Source of the DNA: Stigonema ocellatum SAG 48.90 = DSM 106950
GTDB taxonomy: Bacteria > Cyanobacteriota > Cyanobacteriia > Cyanobacteriales > Nostocaceae
Direction of reading: 5' to 3'
NCBI GenBank assembly: GCA_016903675.1
Contig: JADQBA010000037.1
Coordinates: forward strand, 1 to 64,000
Length of the DNA: 64,000 nt
Shown one piece after another: positions 17,026 through 26,430 of the stretch. The position numbers and the translations under genes were made by a program. The notes under the pieces are model-generated. The model searched no databases and was not told the DNA's origin. It was given only the letters and a program-made list of their open reading frames with translations. Within the stretch, counting starts at the first letter, position 1. Each line of letters begins with the position of its first letter.

Positions 17026-17901
17026 TCAAATTTCTGGGGCTTTTGAGAAATAGCTATCAATCCAATTAAGAACAGGCACTAATAAAAGCAGCATAGTAGC
17101 AGAGTAGATGTCGCCACCCCAACTTTCATGCAGCCAATGAAAAGCTGCATCTTGACCTGTGCCATGAAAGAAGGTAAGGAAAGTGTTACGAATAATATTG
17201 GCGGTAATGCTCATTACGACTGTCATTGATAAAAACCAAATGGTTTTACGGCGCGAAGACAAAGCACCCGTCCAATAAAGAAGCATCAAGCCAACGTAGA
17301 GAGCAGTAAACATCATTTTCAGCCCTGCACAGTAGGGAGCAACTTCCACAATCCGTCCCCCTGTGTATAGATTTATCCCATTCACTGTTACATTCATCCC
17401 AAACTGACTGAGTATGAAGGCGACAGTACCAGCAATAAAGCTTTGGAGGGGTAAGGTGTAGGGAGCAAGGAGGTAGGGTATTGCCGTTGGGGTTGCCAAA
17501 AACACTAACAGCAGAGGGAAGCCTTGCAATCGGAAGCCAGAAATGCCCTTAAGCCATAAGCACAATCCTGTGAGGATGGCAGGTAAGGAAAGGTTAACCC
17601 ATTGTGTGACACCACTAAGATAAAAAACACCCCCCACTAACAGCAAGACTGCACCCAAGGGGTGGCTGGTATCAGGGAGTCGTCGCCATTGTTTCCGGTT
17701 ACTCCAGCCTAGGTAAGCGGCAAACGGTAGACCAATAATACCGTGGCTGAAATATTCGTGTTCTGTACTGATAGTTTTTTTGAGCCAACCATCCCACCAG
17801 TACAGTAGCAGAGGAGCATAAAGCAGCACTAAAACACTTAAAATCCCTAGGCTGAACAGTGGTGCTTTTGTATTTTTCAGCTTACCCTCAAGTGGCATCA
17901 T
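17026..17901 (-). CDS. Cyanoexosortase A
   Basis: The 291-residue polytopic membrane protein has the exosortase catalytic triad: C191 (VEVAPYCAGLKMMF), R238 (TANIIRNTFL) and H258 (FHWLHES). Exosortases are transpeptidase-like enzymes that process proteins with a C-terminal PEP-type sorting signal and are linked to exopolysaccharide production. No PEP-CTERM substrate is visible in this window. The gene lies in a minus-strand cluster between the DegT aminotransferase and the partner protein gene. A palindromic repeat interrupts the spacer to the next gene. Confidence 0.9.
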   Translation of the reverse strand: MMPLEGKLKNTKAPLFSLGILSVLVLLYAPLLLYWWDGWLKKTISTEHEYFSHGIIGLPFAAYLGWSNRKQWRRLPDTSHPLGAVLLLVGGVFYLSGVTQWVNLSLPAILTGLCLWLKGISGFRLQGFPLLLVFLATPTAIPYLLAPYTLPLQSFIAGTVAFILSQFGMNVTVNGINLYTGGRIVEVAPYCAGLKMMFTALYVGLMLLYWTGALSSRRKTIWFLSMTVVMSITANIIRNTFLTFFHGTGQDAAFHWLHESWGGDIYSATMLLLLVPVLNWIDSYFSKAPEI

Positions 17902-17954
17902 AGCTTCATGTATTTATTTTCGTCTTTGCTACTTACCATTACCTAGTTACCTCA

Positions 17955-19127
17955 TTAAATGCACAACAATTTTTGTCGTTCAGCATTGAGGCTTAAGGCG
18001 ATCGCCCCTACAACTTCCTGGACTTGGCTATTGCTCAACCCAGGATACATAGGTAAGGATAATATTTGCTTTGCCAGCTTTTCAGCACAAGGAAAATCTC
18101 CGACTTCATAGCCTAAGTTAAGGAATGCTGGCTGGAGATGACAGGGAATTGGGTAGTGAATACCAGTTTGAATTCCTGCTGCTGTCAGTTTTTCTTGGAG
18201 TAGCTGGCGTTCTATGGCACAAGAATCATCCATTCTGATGACATAAAGATGATAAACATGTCCCTCGCCGCTGTGGTTTTCCATAGGAATTATCCCGCAT
18301 GAAGCTAAGGGTGCTAGTTCTGTGTTGTACTGCTGGGCAATATTCCACCGCTCTCGATTCCAAGAGGGCAGATATGGTAGCTTTTGGTGTAGCACTGCCG
18401 CTTGCAACGTGTCCAAGCGGCTATTAGTACCGACTTCAATATGAAGATACTTTTGCGATGCACCGTAATTCCGTAAGCGTACCATTTTTTCTGCTACATC
18501 TGGATCTCTTGTCAACACTATGCCCCCATCCCCAAAAGCCCCCAAATTTTTGCTGGGATAGAAACTAAAAGCTGCTGCTCTTCCTACTGAACCTGCTCCA
18601 TATCCATCCCTTTTGGCTAGGTGTGCTTGTGCTGCATCTTCAAATATCAGCACTTTGTGGGTTTCGGCGAAGTCCAAAAGTTCCCTTGGCGATACCATCT
18701 GACCATAAAGATGCACCGGGATAATTGCTTTAGTTTTTGGCGTAATTGCCCGTGCTGCTGCTGACAAATCAATTAAAGCTGTGCGATCGTCACAATCTAC
18801 AAAAATCGGTTTTGCTCCAGCATGTAGCACCCCAATTAGCGTTGCCACAAAGGTATTTGCTGGCAAAATCACCTCATCCCCAGGTTCAATATCACATGCT
18901 TGTAAGCCCAGGGCGATGGCATCTGTTCCTGATGCTACACCAACACCATATATTGTCCCACATGCTGCGGCAAATGCTCCCTCAAAATCTTTCAGTGCCT
19001 GACCTAAAATAAAATCGCCCTTTTCCAACACCGCTTGGATTGCTTGTTCTATTTGAGTTTGAATTGGTTGGTACTGTAATTGAAGGTCTACAAAAGGAAT
19101 CCTGATACTCTTGTTATTCATTAGCAA
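17955..19127 (-). CDS. DegT/DnrJ/EryC1/StrS-family sugar aminotransferase
   Basis: This 390-residue PLP-dependent enzyme has the Schiff-base lysine K193 in SFYPSKNLGAFGDGG, the SGTDAI loop (about 66-71) and FEDAAQAHLA. Family members transaminate keto-sugar nucleotides to amino sugars used in surface polysaccharides. It heads the minus-strand exosortase/EPS cluster, 53 bp upstream of the exosortase gene, so it probably makes an amino-sugar precursor for that polymer. The exact substrate is unknown. MLMNNK and MNNK are both possible starts. Confidence 0.9.
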   Translation of the reverse strand: MLMNNKSIRIPFVDLQLQYQPIQTQIEQAIQAVLEKGDFILGQALKDFEGAFAAACGTIYGVGVASGTDAIALGLQACDIEPGDEVILPANTFVATLIGVLHAGAKPIFVDCDDRTALIDLSAAARAITPKTKAIIPVHLYGQMVSPRELLDFAETHKVLIFEDAAQAHLAKRDGYGAGSVGRAAAFSFYPSKNLGAFGDGGIVLTRDPDVAEKMVRLRNYGASQKYLHIEVGTNSRLDTLQAAVLHQKLPYLPSWNRERWNIAQQYNTELAPLASCGIIPMENHSGEGHVYHLYVIRMDDSCAIERQLLQEKLTAAGIQTGIHYPIPCHLQPAFLNLGYEVGDFPCAEKLAKQILSLPMYPGLSNSQVQEVVGAIALSLNAERQKLLCI

Positions 19128-19273
19128 ACCAGCCCCAAAAATTAAATATCAAAATACTGTTAAAAACACTTAATCTATTTATGACCGAACATTAAAATTT
19201 ATGCAAATAATCCTTGTAAAGAATCGATGAATTTTGAATCATTTTTACTAGAGTTACCAAGTTTTAACTTTAT

Positions 19274-19370
19274 TATTCCCGAACCGCCAGAAGATTACCT
19301 AAAAAAACCGCCAAGACGCCAAGGAATCCAAGGTTTAAGACCGGTAATTTTGTAGCGGTTCGGGAGTAAT
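19274..19370. repeat. MITE-like element, family 2 (CCCGAACCGC ends)
   Basis: The inverted ends are ATTCCCGAACCGC and GCGGTTCGGGAGTAAT, with inner AGATTACC / GGTAATTTT words. The core is AACCGCCAAGACGCCAAGG. Another full copy lies at 61965-62073 and a half copy at 52331-52359. Confidence 0.8.
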
Positions 19371-19538
19371 TTACTCAAGATAAAAAAAAATTAAAAAAAA
19401 CCAAAGTAACATCAGATATCTGCTGTACTCTAGCCTGCTTTAATGCAGTAATATTGATATTCTTACTGATTTAAGTATGTCAACAAAATTAACCGTAGTC
19501 AATAATAAAATACCCTGACATATCAATTTCAGATAACA

Positions 19539-19645
19539 TATAGCAATCCTTCGCTTTCAAAGTGAGAAAATACTGAACCGACTGTACCCGGTATCTCCCA
19601 GATACTGGGTTTCTTGATCTCGCGAATCATCTAGGACTGCTATAG
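19539..19645. repeat. MITE-like element, family 1, with ACCCGGT/GGGTTTC core
   Basis: The ends are TATAGCAATCCT and GGACTGCTATAG. The core is a decayed GAAACCCGGTTTC-type palindrome. Confidence 0.7.
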
Positions 19646-20340
19646 AGGTTGAGTTCATGAACGGAAATTCTTCCATTTACGAATTAAGCGTAGCAAGCCT
19701 TGTCCGACTTAAGGTTATATTACCCAGGTGCAATACAAAACTAACGCTGCTTATACCATTTCTCCGTGAAGATACACGGGAGTGGGTATGGGGAGTGGGG
19801 AGTGGGGGAGTGGGGGAGTGGGGGAAGAAAGTGTTTGTTTAATTGGATCAGCCGCACTGGGCGCGATAGCAAAGCGCAGATCGCAAGCGGTTATAAATGT
19901 ACCCCTACACCCTTACACCCGAATGGCACGCCCGTTAAGGGTTGAGACTGACGCAAAGAGGGGAAGAAAGGGAGACGCGGAGATATTTTTGAATGAATTT
20001 TCCCTCTGTCAGAGCGTCACAGTGTCCCCATGTACCTCTGTCGTCGGTTTATCTTAGTACCATTCCCCTGACACCCTTGTTAAGATATGTACCCCTACAC
20101 CCTTACACCCTTACACCCTTGTTAAGATAGCCACAAGCAAAAGAAACTAGAGAAGAGACACTGAGTCTCGTCTCTAAATGTTACTGAGGTTCAAAACCAA
20201 ACCCTACTGATGCTGAAGGTAAAATTTTTCTTCTAACCTTGTTTATCTGATATCAAATTGGGGAATGCTTAAGAATAGCAAATAACCCGCAGACGGTGGT
20301 TATATGAATTACACAAGCGATTAGCAAGGTAGCGGTGGCA
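19646..20340. other. Intergenic low-complexity region upstream of the GAF/kinase gene
   Basis: It holds G-rich tandem sequence (GGGGAGTG units, about 19782-19828) and C-rich tandem CCCTTACA units at about 19900-19920 and 20090-20125. No supported gene is seen; a short frame at 19657-19842 runs into the G-rich repeat and is rejected. The promoter of the next gene should lie in the last 200 bp. Confidence 0.5.
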
Positions 20341-21906
20341 ATGGTAGAGCCTGAAAACAAATTGTTTGCCCTCAAAGATGGTTGGGTGAACCAGGAAACG
20401 AAAGAACAACAACGCCTCAAGGCATTGTCAGAATTAGGTTTGCGTCAAACAGAAACGATTCCAATCTTTGAGGAAGCTACTCAAATTGCTGCCCACTTTT
20501 TGGAAGCACCAATTTCCATCTTGGGATTTGTGGATCAAGAACGCCACTGGTTTAAATCAGCAGTGGGGTTATCCAGGCTAGGACCCATGAATCAATTGGC
20601 ACAAAGCCGTCAACTATTACGCCAGGAATCTTTTTGCACTCAAGTGGTAGATACTTCGCAAAGTTTGGTAATAGATGATACGCATCAACTGACTGACCCA
20701 GAGCTAGCCAACAACAAGTTGGTGCTGGATTATGGTATTCGCGCTTACCTAGGAGTACCACTAATTAATGCTTCTGGGCATTGTTTAGGTGCACTGGCGG
20801 TGATGGATCTGGTGCCCCGCAACTTTAAAACTCGAGATCTTGAGTTTTTACAGATAATAGCTCGCTGGAGCATGAGTGAATTTGAACGCAACCGACTCCT
20901 GCGAGCAATGTCAGAGATCAAAACTCCCAGCTGGCCAAATGAGAACAACCATACCAGTGAAATCAGAATCATCCCCGAAGTTCCACTGAACGGAAGCAAC
21001 CAAAGGAACTTCTCTCCACCACCTTTGCAAAAAACTCCAGTGCCAACCAACCAACTGAAGCTGGAACTTTTGGAACAGTTAACTCAAGAATTACGTACTC
21101 CTTTAACATCGGTACTAGGTATGGCTAGTGTCCTAGGACGTGAAATTTATGGTCCTTTGACGATTAAGCAGAGAGAATATTTGGAAATTATCCAACACAG
21201 TGGTCGGTACTTACTCTCCCTGGTAAACGAAATTTTCGCACTGGGGGTCTTAGATGAAAGCGCAACTACGTTGAATCTATCTCCTGTAGATATTGAAATG
21301 CTGTGTCAACAAGCTATAAATACCCTACAAGAAGCAGCGCACCGTCGTGAGCAAGATATTCGCCTTTCTATAGAACCAGGACGCAGTCGCATTTGGGCTT
21401 TAGATAAAGACAAAGTGAGGCAAATCCTGTATCACCTGATTTTTAGCGTAATTCAAGTTTCTGCTACAGGTAGCGTTGTTCGCATTCATGTCTCTTACAA
21501 AGACCATATGCTCAACATTACTGTTTGGGTATCCCATCCCTGGCTAGGAGACGGCATAACTGAGATAGACCCTTTGTTTCGCCTCAATACATTGCCGCTG
21601 CTTGAGTTTACAGATGTGCCTACATACAATGTTCATCCAGAAAACCAGGAGCAAGGAGGCGATTTACCAGTAGCAGTGGACAATTCCAAAGACTTAAAAG
21701 TTTCTAACTCAGGTATGCTTAATGTAGGTTCAATCACCGATTCATCTGGTCACTATCGTAATCTTTCTCGCGAAAGCTTGGGTGTGTTGCTGAGTTGTCA
21801 ATTGGCAGAATTGCATGGGGGACGAATAAGCATCCACGGTTCACTAGAATCAGGATACCGCTATGTGATAAATTTGCCACTGCATCTGGAAACAGGGGAG
21901 CAGTGA
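20341..21906 (+). CDS. GAF-domain sensor with degenerate histidine-kinase core
   Basis: The 521-residue protein has an N-terminal GAF domain (about 45-180; PISILGFVDQERHWFKSAVG, AYLGVPLINASGHCLGALAV), a linker, and a DHp/HATPase-like region. The H-box reads LTQELRTPLTSVLG: the phospho-accepting histidine is replaced by glutamine. The ATPase N-box region (DKVRQILYHLIFSV) lacks the expected NLLxNA-type asparagines, although a C-terminal GGRISIHGSLESGYRY segment remains. It is probably a pseudokinase or signalling scaffold. The ATG at 20341 is used; a GTG at 20335 is in frame. ictB follows 60 bp downstream and may be co-transcribed. Confidence 0.85.
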   Translation: MVEPENKLFALKDGWVNQETKEQQRLKALSELGLRQTETIPIFEEATQIAAHFLEAPISILGFVDQERHWFKSAVGLSRLGPMNQLAQSRQLLRQESFCTQVVDTSQSLVIDDTHQLTDPELANNKLVLDYGIRAYLGVPLINASGHCLGALAVMDLVPRNFKTRDLEFLQIIARWSMSEFERNRLLRAMSEIKTPSWPNENNHTSEIRIIPEVPLNGSNQRNFSPPPLQKTPVPTNQLKLELLEQLTQELRTPLTSVLGMASVLGREIYGPLTIKQREYLEIIQHSGRYLLSLVNEIFALGVLDESATTLNLSPVDIEMLCQQAINTLQEAAHRREQDIRLSIEPGRSRIWALDKDKVRQILYHLIFSVIQVSATGSVVRIHVSYKDHMLNITVWVSHPWLGDGITEIDPLFRLNTLPLLEFTDVPTYNVHPENQEQGGDLPVAVDNSKDLKVSNSGMLNVGSITDSSGHYRNLSRESLGVLLSCQLAELHGGRISIHGSLESGYRYVINLPLHLETGEQ

Positions 21907-21965
21907 GCGATGTTGAACCAAAGTTATTACAATAACCAACAATCAACATTATTACCTTTTAAGGG

Positions 21966-23378
21966 ATGAATTTAGTCTGGCAACGATTCACCTTATCTTA
22001 TTTACCGCTCAAAGAATATCTTGGCACTAGCTACGTACACCGTTCTCTGGTAGGGTTGCTACGCTCTTGGCGGCAAACCAGTATCTTCATCCAGTGGGGA
22101 GATATAATAGCAGCTGCCTTACTCAGTCTGGTTTATGGTCTTGCACCTTTTGTGTCGAATAATCTAGTAGGGTTATTACTGGCGGCTTGTGTAGGTTTGT
22201 GGCTGCTTTTGACTTTATCAGATGAAGTAGTACCAGGAAATTCCTCTACTGTTACCCCCATCCATCTGCTGGTATTACTCTACTGGGCAGTTGCCATAGT
22301 AGCCACAGCTTCATCACCTGTGAAAAAGGCAGCATTTTTCGACCTGGGAACGTTAACACTTTATTTGCTCATCTTTCCTCTTTGTGCAAGAGTACTAAGG
22401 TCGCCCCGCCTCCGGGCTTGGTTCATCACCCTTTACTTACATATTTCTCTGATTGTTAGTGTATATGGGTTACGGCAATGGTTTTTTGGTGCCCCAGCAC
22501 TAGCAACTTGGGTTGACCCGCAATCAACTCTATCTAAGACTACAAGAGTCTACAGTTACTTGGGTAATCCCAACTTACTCGCTGGCTATCTCTTGCCGGC
22601 AGTGATTTTAAGCTTTGTTGCAATTTTTGTGTGGCAAAGTCGGCTCAAGAAAGCCTTGGCAGTGACAATATTTGTCGTTAATGGTTCTTGCCTAGTTCTG
22701 ACTTATAGTCGTGGTGGCTGGATTGGGCTAGTGGTTACTGTTTTGGCTTCGCTGGCATTGCTGTATTATTGGTGGAGTGTGCAAATGCCTCCTTTTTGGC
22801 GCACTTGGTCCCTATGGATTATCTTGGGAACTTTAACGGGGTTATTTTTACTAGCGATGGTATTTGTGGAGCCAGTGCGCGAACGCGTTTTAAGTATTTT
22901 TGCTGACCGCAATGATAGCAGTAATAATTTTCGCAAGAATGTTTGGACTGCTGTTTACAAGATGATTGGCGATTACCCGCTTCTCGGTATTGGACCTGGT
23001 CATAACGCTTTTAATCGAATCTATCCCTTTTACCAACTCCCCCGTTATAGTGCTTTGAGTGCTTATTCTATTTATCTAGAGGTGGCTGTAGAAACTGGAT
23101 TGATTGGTTTAGCCTGTTTTGTCTGGCTATTAATTGTGATATTTAATACAGCTTTTTTAGAATTGCGACGGTTGCGAGAATTGAGAAATGTGGAGGGATT
23201 GTGGTTAATTGGGGCGATCGCTGCTATAGTAGGTATGCTTAGTCACGGCTCTGTTGATACAGTCTGGTTTCGTCCTGAGGTCAATACCGTTTGGTGGCTC
23301 ATGGTTGCCTTGATTGCTAGCTATTACACGCCTTTACCTCAAAACCAAGGTTTAACACTCCGTAATCCTACGTCCTAA
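21966..23378 (+). CDS. ictB: IctB-family membrane protein (O-antigen ligase-like)
   Basis: The 470-residue polytopic membrane protein with about ten or more helices shows the IctB layout: SYVHRSLVGLLRSWRQTS near residue 24, DIIAAALLSLVYGLAPFV, YLGNPNLLAGYLLPAVIL and GIGPGHNAFNRIYPFYQ. IctB was proposed to help inorganic carbon accumulation, but the family shares the Wzy/WaaL O-antigen ligase domain and its direct role is uncertain. It follows the degenerate kinase gene on the same strand. Confidence 0.88.
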   Translation: MNLVWQRFTLSYLPLKEYLGTSYVHRSLVGLLRSWRQTSIFIQWGDIIAAALLSLVYGLAPFVSNNLVGLLLAACVGLWLLLTLSDEVVPGNSSTVTPIHLLVLLYWAVAIVATASSPVKKAAFFDLGTLTLYLLIFPLCARVLRSPRLRAWFITLYLHISLIVSVYGLRQWFFGAPALATWVDPQSTLSKTTRVYSYLGNPNLLAGYLLPAVILSFVAIFVWQSRLKKALAVTIFVVNGSCLVLTYSRGGWIGLVVTVLASLALLYYWWSVQMPPFWRTWSLWIILGTLTGLFLLAMVFVEPVRERVLSIFADRNDSSNNFRKNVWTAVYKMIGDYPLLGIGPGHNAFNRIYPFYQLPRYSALSAYSIYLEVAVETGLIGLACFVWLLIVIFNTAFLELRRLRELRNVEGLWLIGAIAAIVGMLSHGSVDTVWFRPEVNTVWWLMVALIASYYTPLPQNQGLTLRNPTS

Positions 23379-23472
23379 TTCTGATTAGTGAATACAAAAA
23401 GGCCCACAGGCTAGAAGCCTGGGGCTACACCTACCCTATATACGAACGATTGAACAAGGTGTGCCTTGAACA

Positions 23473-23757
23473 CTATTCTCTGTAAGAAGTCGTATTTACA
23501 GCATTTGGGTCACGATAACGGGCCGCTTCGTCTGCACGCTTTCTACCACTTAAACCAGCTAAACCCAACAAACCCAACAATCCTAGCCAACCCCAATCCA
23601 TGCCTCTATCGTCAGTAGTTCTGGTACTAGTAGAAGTAGTGTTACGTCCTGGGTCAGTAGTTCTAGTTTGAGCAGAAGCTGGTAGAGTTAAGGGCAAAAG
23701 AGCCATACTCAAGGTAAGAGCACCAGCACCAAAGGCTTTTGTTAAATTGCGTTTCAT
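23473..23757 (-). CDS. Small exported WGxxGxxG-type protein
   Basis: The 94-residue protein has a clear signal peptide (ALTLSMALLPLTLPASAQ, about 13-30), a Thr/Arg-rich linker, then a WGWLGLLGLLGLAGLSGRKR segment: a WGxxGxxG motif, hydrophobic stretch and basic cluster. About 22 polar residues follow. This is the pattern of the WGxxGxxG family of small surface or sorted proteins in cyanobacteria. Its processing enzyme is not known from this sequence. It is monocistronic and convergent with ictB. Confidence 0.8.
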   Translation of the reverse strand: MKRNLTKAFGAGALTLSMALLPLTLPASAQTRTTDPGRNTTSTSTRTTDDRGMDWGWLGLLGLLGLAGLSGRKRADEAARYRDPNAVNTTSYRE

Positions 23758-23989
23758 AGTTTGAGATCCTCATTTCGTTCAAGTTACTTCCCACTCTAAC
23801 GAGCCCATACATCAACAAAATCAATCTTTAGCCATAAACTACGCATCCTCAGGACTTAAGCTGAAAATAGAAAAAATTGAACTGGCTGCTAAAATAGGGT
23901 TTTTACCTATTCATAAAAATATTTCTTCCCCACTCCCCACGCCCCACTCCCCACTCCCCATTTCATATTGAACGCACGTAGAATTCTTC

Positions 23990-24457
23990 ATGAGCGAAAA
24001 AAGCGACAGTTACAAAGTTATTAGCGACAACCGTCAAGCCCGTTATTTGTACGAGATTCTTGAAACCTACGAAGCTGGAATTCAGTTAACAGGAACCGAG
24101 GTCAAGTCCATCCGGGCGGGTAAAGCCAATCTCCAAGATGGGTATGCTTTGATTCGCGATGGAGAAGCATGGCTAATCAACGTGCACATATCACCTTATT
24201 CCGCCAGTGGACAGTATTTTAACCATGAACCCCGCCGGACGCGCAAGTTGCTGCTGCATCACCAGGAAATTCGTAAGCTAATTGGCAAGGTGGAACAGCA
24301 GGGTTTGACGTTGGTGCCTTTGAAGATGTATTTCAAACGGGGCTGGGTAAAAGTGAGTATAGCCCTTGGTAAAGGTAAAAAGCTTCACGACAAGCGAGAA
24401 GACCTGAAACGACGCGAAGATCAGCGGGATATTCAAAGGGCGATGAAAAATTATTAA
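23990..24457 (+). CDS. smpB: SsrA-binding protein
   Basis: SmpB binds tmRNA (SsrA) and brings it to stalled ribosomes for trans-translation. The 155-residue protein is full length with the family blocks NRQARYLYEILETYEAGIQL, GTEVKSIRAGKANL, DGYALIRDGEAWL, and the basic tail GKKLHDKREDLKRR. It is a housekeeping gene without operon partners here. An AT-rich hairpin follows the stop. Confidence 0.97.
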   Translation: MSEKSDSYKVISDNRQARYLYEILETYEAGIQLTGTEVKSIRAGKANLQDGYALIRDGEAWLINVHISPYSASGQYFNHEPRRTRKLLLHHQEIRKLIGKVEQQGLTLVPLKMYFKRGWVKVSIALGKGKKLHDKREDLKRREDQRDIQRAMKNY

Positions 24458-24486
24458 TTGTAGGGGTGTGGGGGAGAACAAAAATG

Positions 24487-24516
24487 CAAAATGCAAAATT
24501 AAATTTTGCATTTTTA
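24487..24516 (+). terminator. Possible terminator after smpB
   Basis: The near-perfect AT-rich stem AAAATGCAAAATT / AATTTTGCATTTT is followed by TTAATT, about 30 nt after the smpB stop. The stem is AT-rich and could instead be a repeat. Confidence 0.4.
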
Positions 24517-24673
24517 ATTGATATACCCTTTTGTTCCTCCCCTACACCCTTACACCCTTACACCCCTACACCCTTACACCCTTTCTTCAAGTAATGTCAA
24601 CCACAGGTTAGAAGAAACTATTACAAAAATCAGGTAATGTGAAACTGGTTTTTAAAAATCAGGAAAGATAGCT

Positions 24674-25393
24674 GTGGTTCCAATTAGAGACTTTAATCCT
24701 GTACGAATCACGCCTTATGTCACGTATGGACTGATTGCTGCCAACGTCTTAGCTTTTCTTTATGAATCCAGTTTACCCCCACGGGAATTAGAGGGGTTTT
24801 TACACCTTGCATCTGTAGTACCACGAGAACTAACGGCTAGCTTTGCGGGTATTCCAGTGCATCAACTCGTGCCAGAATGGGTAACTTTAATTACTTCCCA
24901 ATTTTTGCACGGTGGTTTGTTACACTTAGCTGGCAATATGTTGTTTCTTTGGATTTTTGGCAACAACGTTGAAGATAAGTTGGGTCATGTCAAATATTTA
25001 TTTTTCTATTTGACTTGCGGGGTTTTGGCATCGTTGACCCAGTGGTACTTCTCACAAAACTCTTCTATTCCTTCTTTAGGGGCTAGTGGTGCGATCGCCG
25101 GGGTTTTAGGGGCATACATTCTCCGCTTTCCCCAAGCGGAAATTCTCGGCATCATTCCCCTAGGAATTTTCTTTCCCAGCTTCCGCGTCCCCGCATTCTA
25201 CTTTCTCGGATTTTGGTTTATCGAGCAAGCATTCTACGGACTCGCCAGTTTAGAAACACCTACCAACATCGGTATGGAAAGTGGTGGTATTGCTTACTGG
25301 GCCCACGCAGGTGGTTTTCTATTTGGGGCTGTTCTCGGTCCGTTGTTGGGTTTATTTAGCGATCAACCCAACGACGAACCGCTATACAGGTAA
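24674..25393 (+). CDS. Rhomboid-family intramembrane serine protease (copy 1)
   Basis: The 239-residue protein has six predicted membrane helices and the rhomboid catalytic pair S138 (GASGAIAGVLGAY) and H211 (AYWAHAGGFLFGAVLG), with HGGLLHLAGN including N88. It should cleave single-pass membrane proteins inside the bilayer; the substrate is unknown. A GTG start at 24674 is used because MVPIRDFNP matches the typical start of this subfamily. A close paralogue lies at 26794-27489. Confidence 0.92.
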   Translation: MVPIRDFNPVRITPYVTYGLIAANVLAFLYESSLPPRELEGFLHLASVVPRELTASFAGIPVHQLVPEWVTLITSQFLHGGLLHLAGNMLFLWIFGNNVEDKLGHVKYLFFYLTCGVLASLTQWYFSQNSSIPSLGASGAIAGVLGAYILRFPQAEILGIIPLGIFFPSFRVPAFYFLGFWFIEQAFYGLASLETPTNIGMESGGIAYWAHAGGFLFGAVLGPLLGLFSDQPNDEPLYR

Positions 25394-25433
25394 AAAAGTT
25401 TATTTTTCACTAGACATAGTTGTCTACTACCCA

Positions 25434-25460
25434 ACAGACGCGATTAATCGCGTCTCTACA
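25434..25460. repeat. Palindrome family 3 copy (GACGCGATTAATCGCGTC)
   Basis: The core palindrome has CTCTACA on its right side only. It lies in the convergent spacer between the rhomboid and the ferritin-like gene, flanked by ACATAGT / ACTATGT words that form an outer stem. Confidence 0.8.
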
Positions 25461-25479
25461 TTGTTTTTCACGACTATGT

Positions 25480-26373
25480 CTACTTAACAACACGATTGAT
25501 AGCAGGCTTGGCCAAACCGTTGATGAACATCGGCACAAACTTCTCCATAAATGCCTGTGGATCGCGCTGCCAAGCCTTTTGTGCAGCCTGAATTCTGGTA
25601 AACTGCAACTGAGGTGCAAACAAGGTCTGTGGTAAGCGATCCATCAGGTACTGAGGACGTTGCCAAAGCGGCATGGTATTTGCTACTTCCACCAAGTTGG
25701 CAACCCCTCGTAGTTCTGCGCCTAAGGTGATATCCATTCCTGCTTCAAAAGCTGCTTGTTCAATGGCAGCATATTTCTGCTTGGCTTGCTCAACTTTTTG
25801 CCGATTTTCTGGACTATGGGCTGCGAGTTGCGCTAGCCAGCGATTACCCCAGCGAACATGTCCTGCTTCCTCAGGCAGAATTTTTTCAATCGTTTCGCGG
25901 ATTTTGATATTTTCTTCCGTTTGTGGCGCTTGCTTCAGGGCGTGAATATGGGCAGAGAAATACTCACAGCCCCGTTTTTCAGTTACATTAATTGCAGCCA
26001 ATGCAGCAATGACACCGTCCTGTAGATTGCGTTTTGGGTCGTCTGATTCTCTATCTATAAGACGTTCAAATTCATCTATATAGGAAGATCCAGACGGTGT
26101 TCCCACATTGGCATCCAGTTCCACCAATAAATCGGTCAACCACATGGAGTGACGGGCTTCATCACAGACGTGGTGGGACAAATCCCGCACCAGTTCCCGT
26201 GGTTGTCCATTGAGTTGTTCAATTAACTCAGTCAGGTCTTTGCAACTGCGTTGTTCGCTGTAACGGTAGCGGTTGAGAGTGATGAGATGGAGTTCGCGAT
26301 CGCGTACCACATGCTTGAGGATATCCCTGGCACTCAAAGCATTCTGGAATTTCCGGGGATAAATAACTGTCAT
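25480..26373 (-). CDS. Ferritin-like di-iron domain protein
   Basis: The 297-residue helical protein has two ExxH metal motifs: E72-H75 (CDEARHSMW) and E169-H172 (PEEAGHVRW), with a further glutamate in TEKRG (about 132). This is the ligand pattern of ferritin-like di-iron proteins. I do not recognise a specific enzyme; oxygenase, oxidase or iron-handling roles are possible. It stands alone, convergent with rhomboid copy 1 and divergent from rhomboid copy 2, with a tandem repeat in the upstream region. Confidence 0.75.
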   Translation of the reverse strand: MTVIYPRKFQNALSARDILKHVVRDRELHLITLNRYRYSEQRSCKDLTELIEQLNGQPRELVRDLSHHVCDEARHSMWLTDLLVELDANVGTPSGSSYIDEFERLIDRESDDPKRNLQDGVIAALAAINVTEKRGCEYFSAHIHALKQAPQTEENIKIRETIEKILPEEAGHVRWGNRWLAQLAAHSPENRQKVEQAKQKYAAIEQAAFEAGMDITLGAELRGVANLVEVANTMPLWQRPQYLMDRLPQTLFAPQLQFTRIQAAQKAWQRDPQAFMEKFVPMFINGLAKPAINRVVK

Positions 26374-26430
26374 AAGGGATAATAGTATCAGCTAGCTTTA
26401 TAGGTTTTTTACTTCCACTACATATTATGA

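Noticed and set aside
19657..19842. 61-codon open frame
   Set aside because: It ends in a G-rich tandem tract and lacks any recognisable domain or ribosome binding site.
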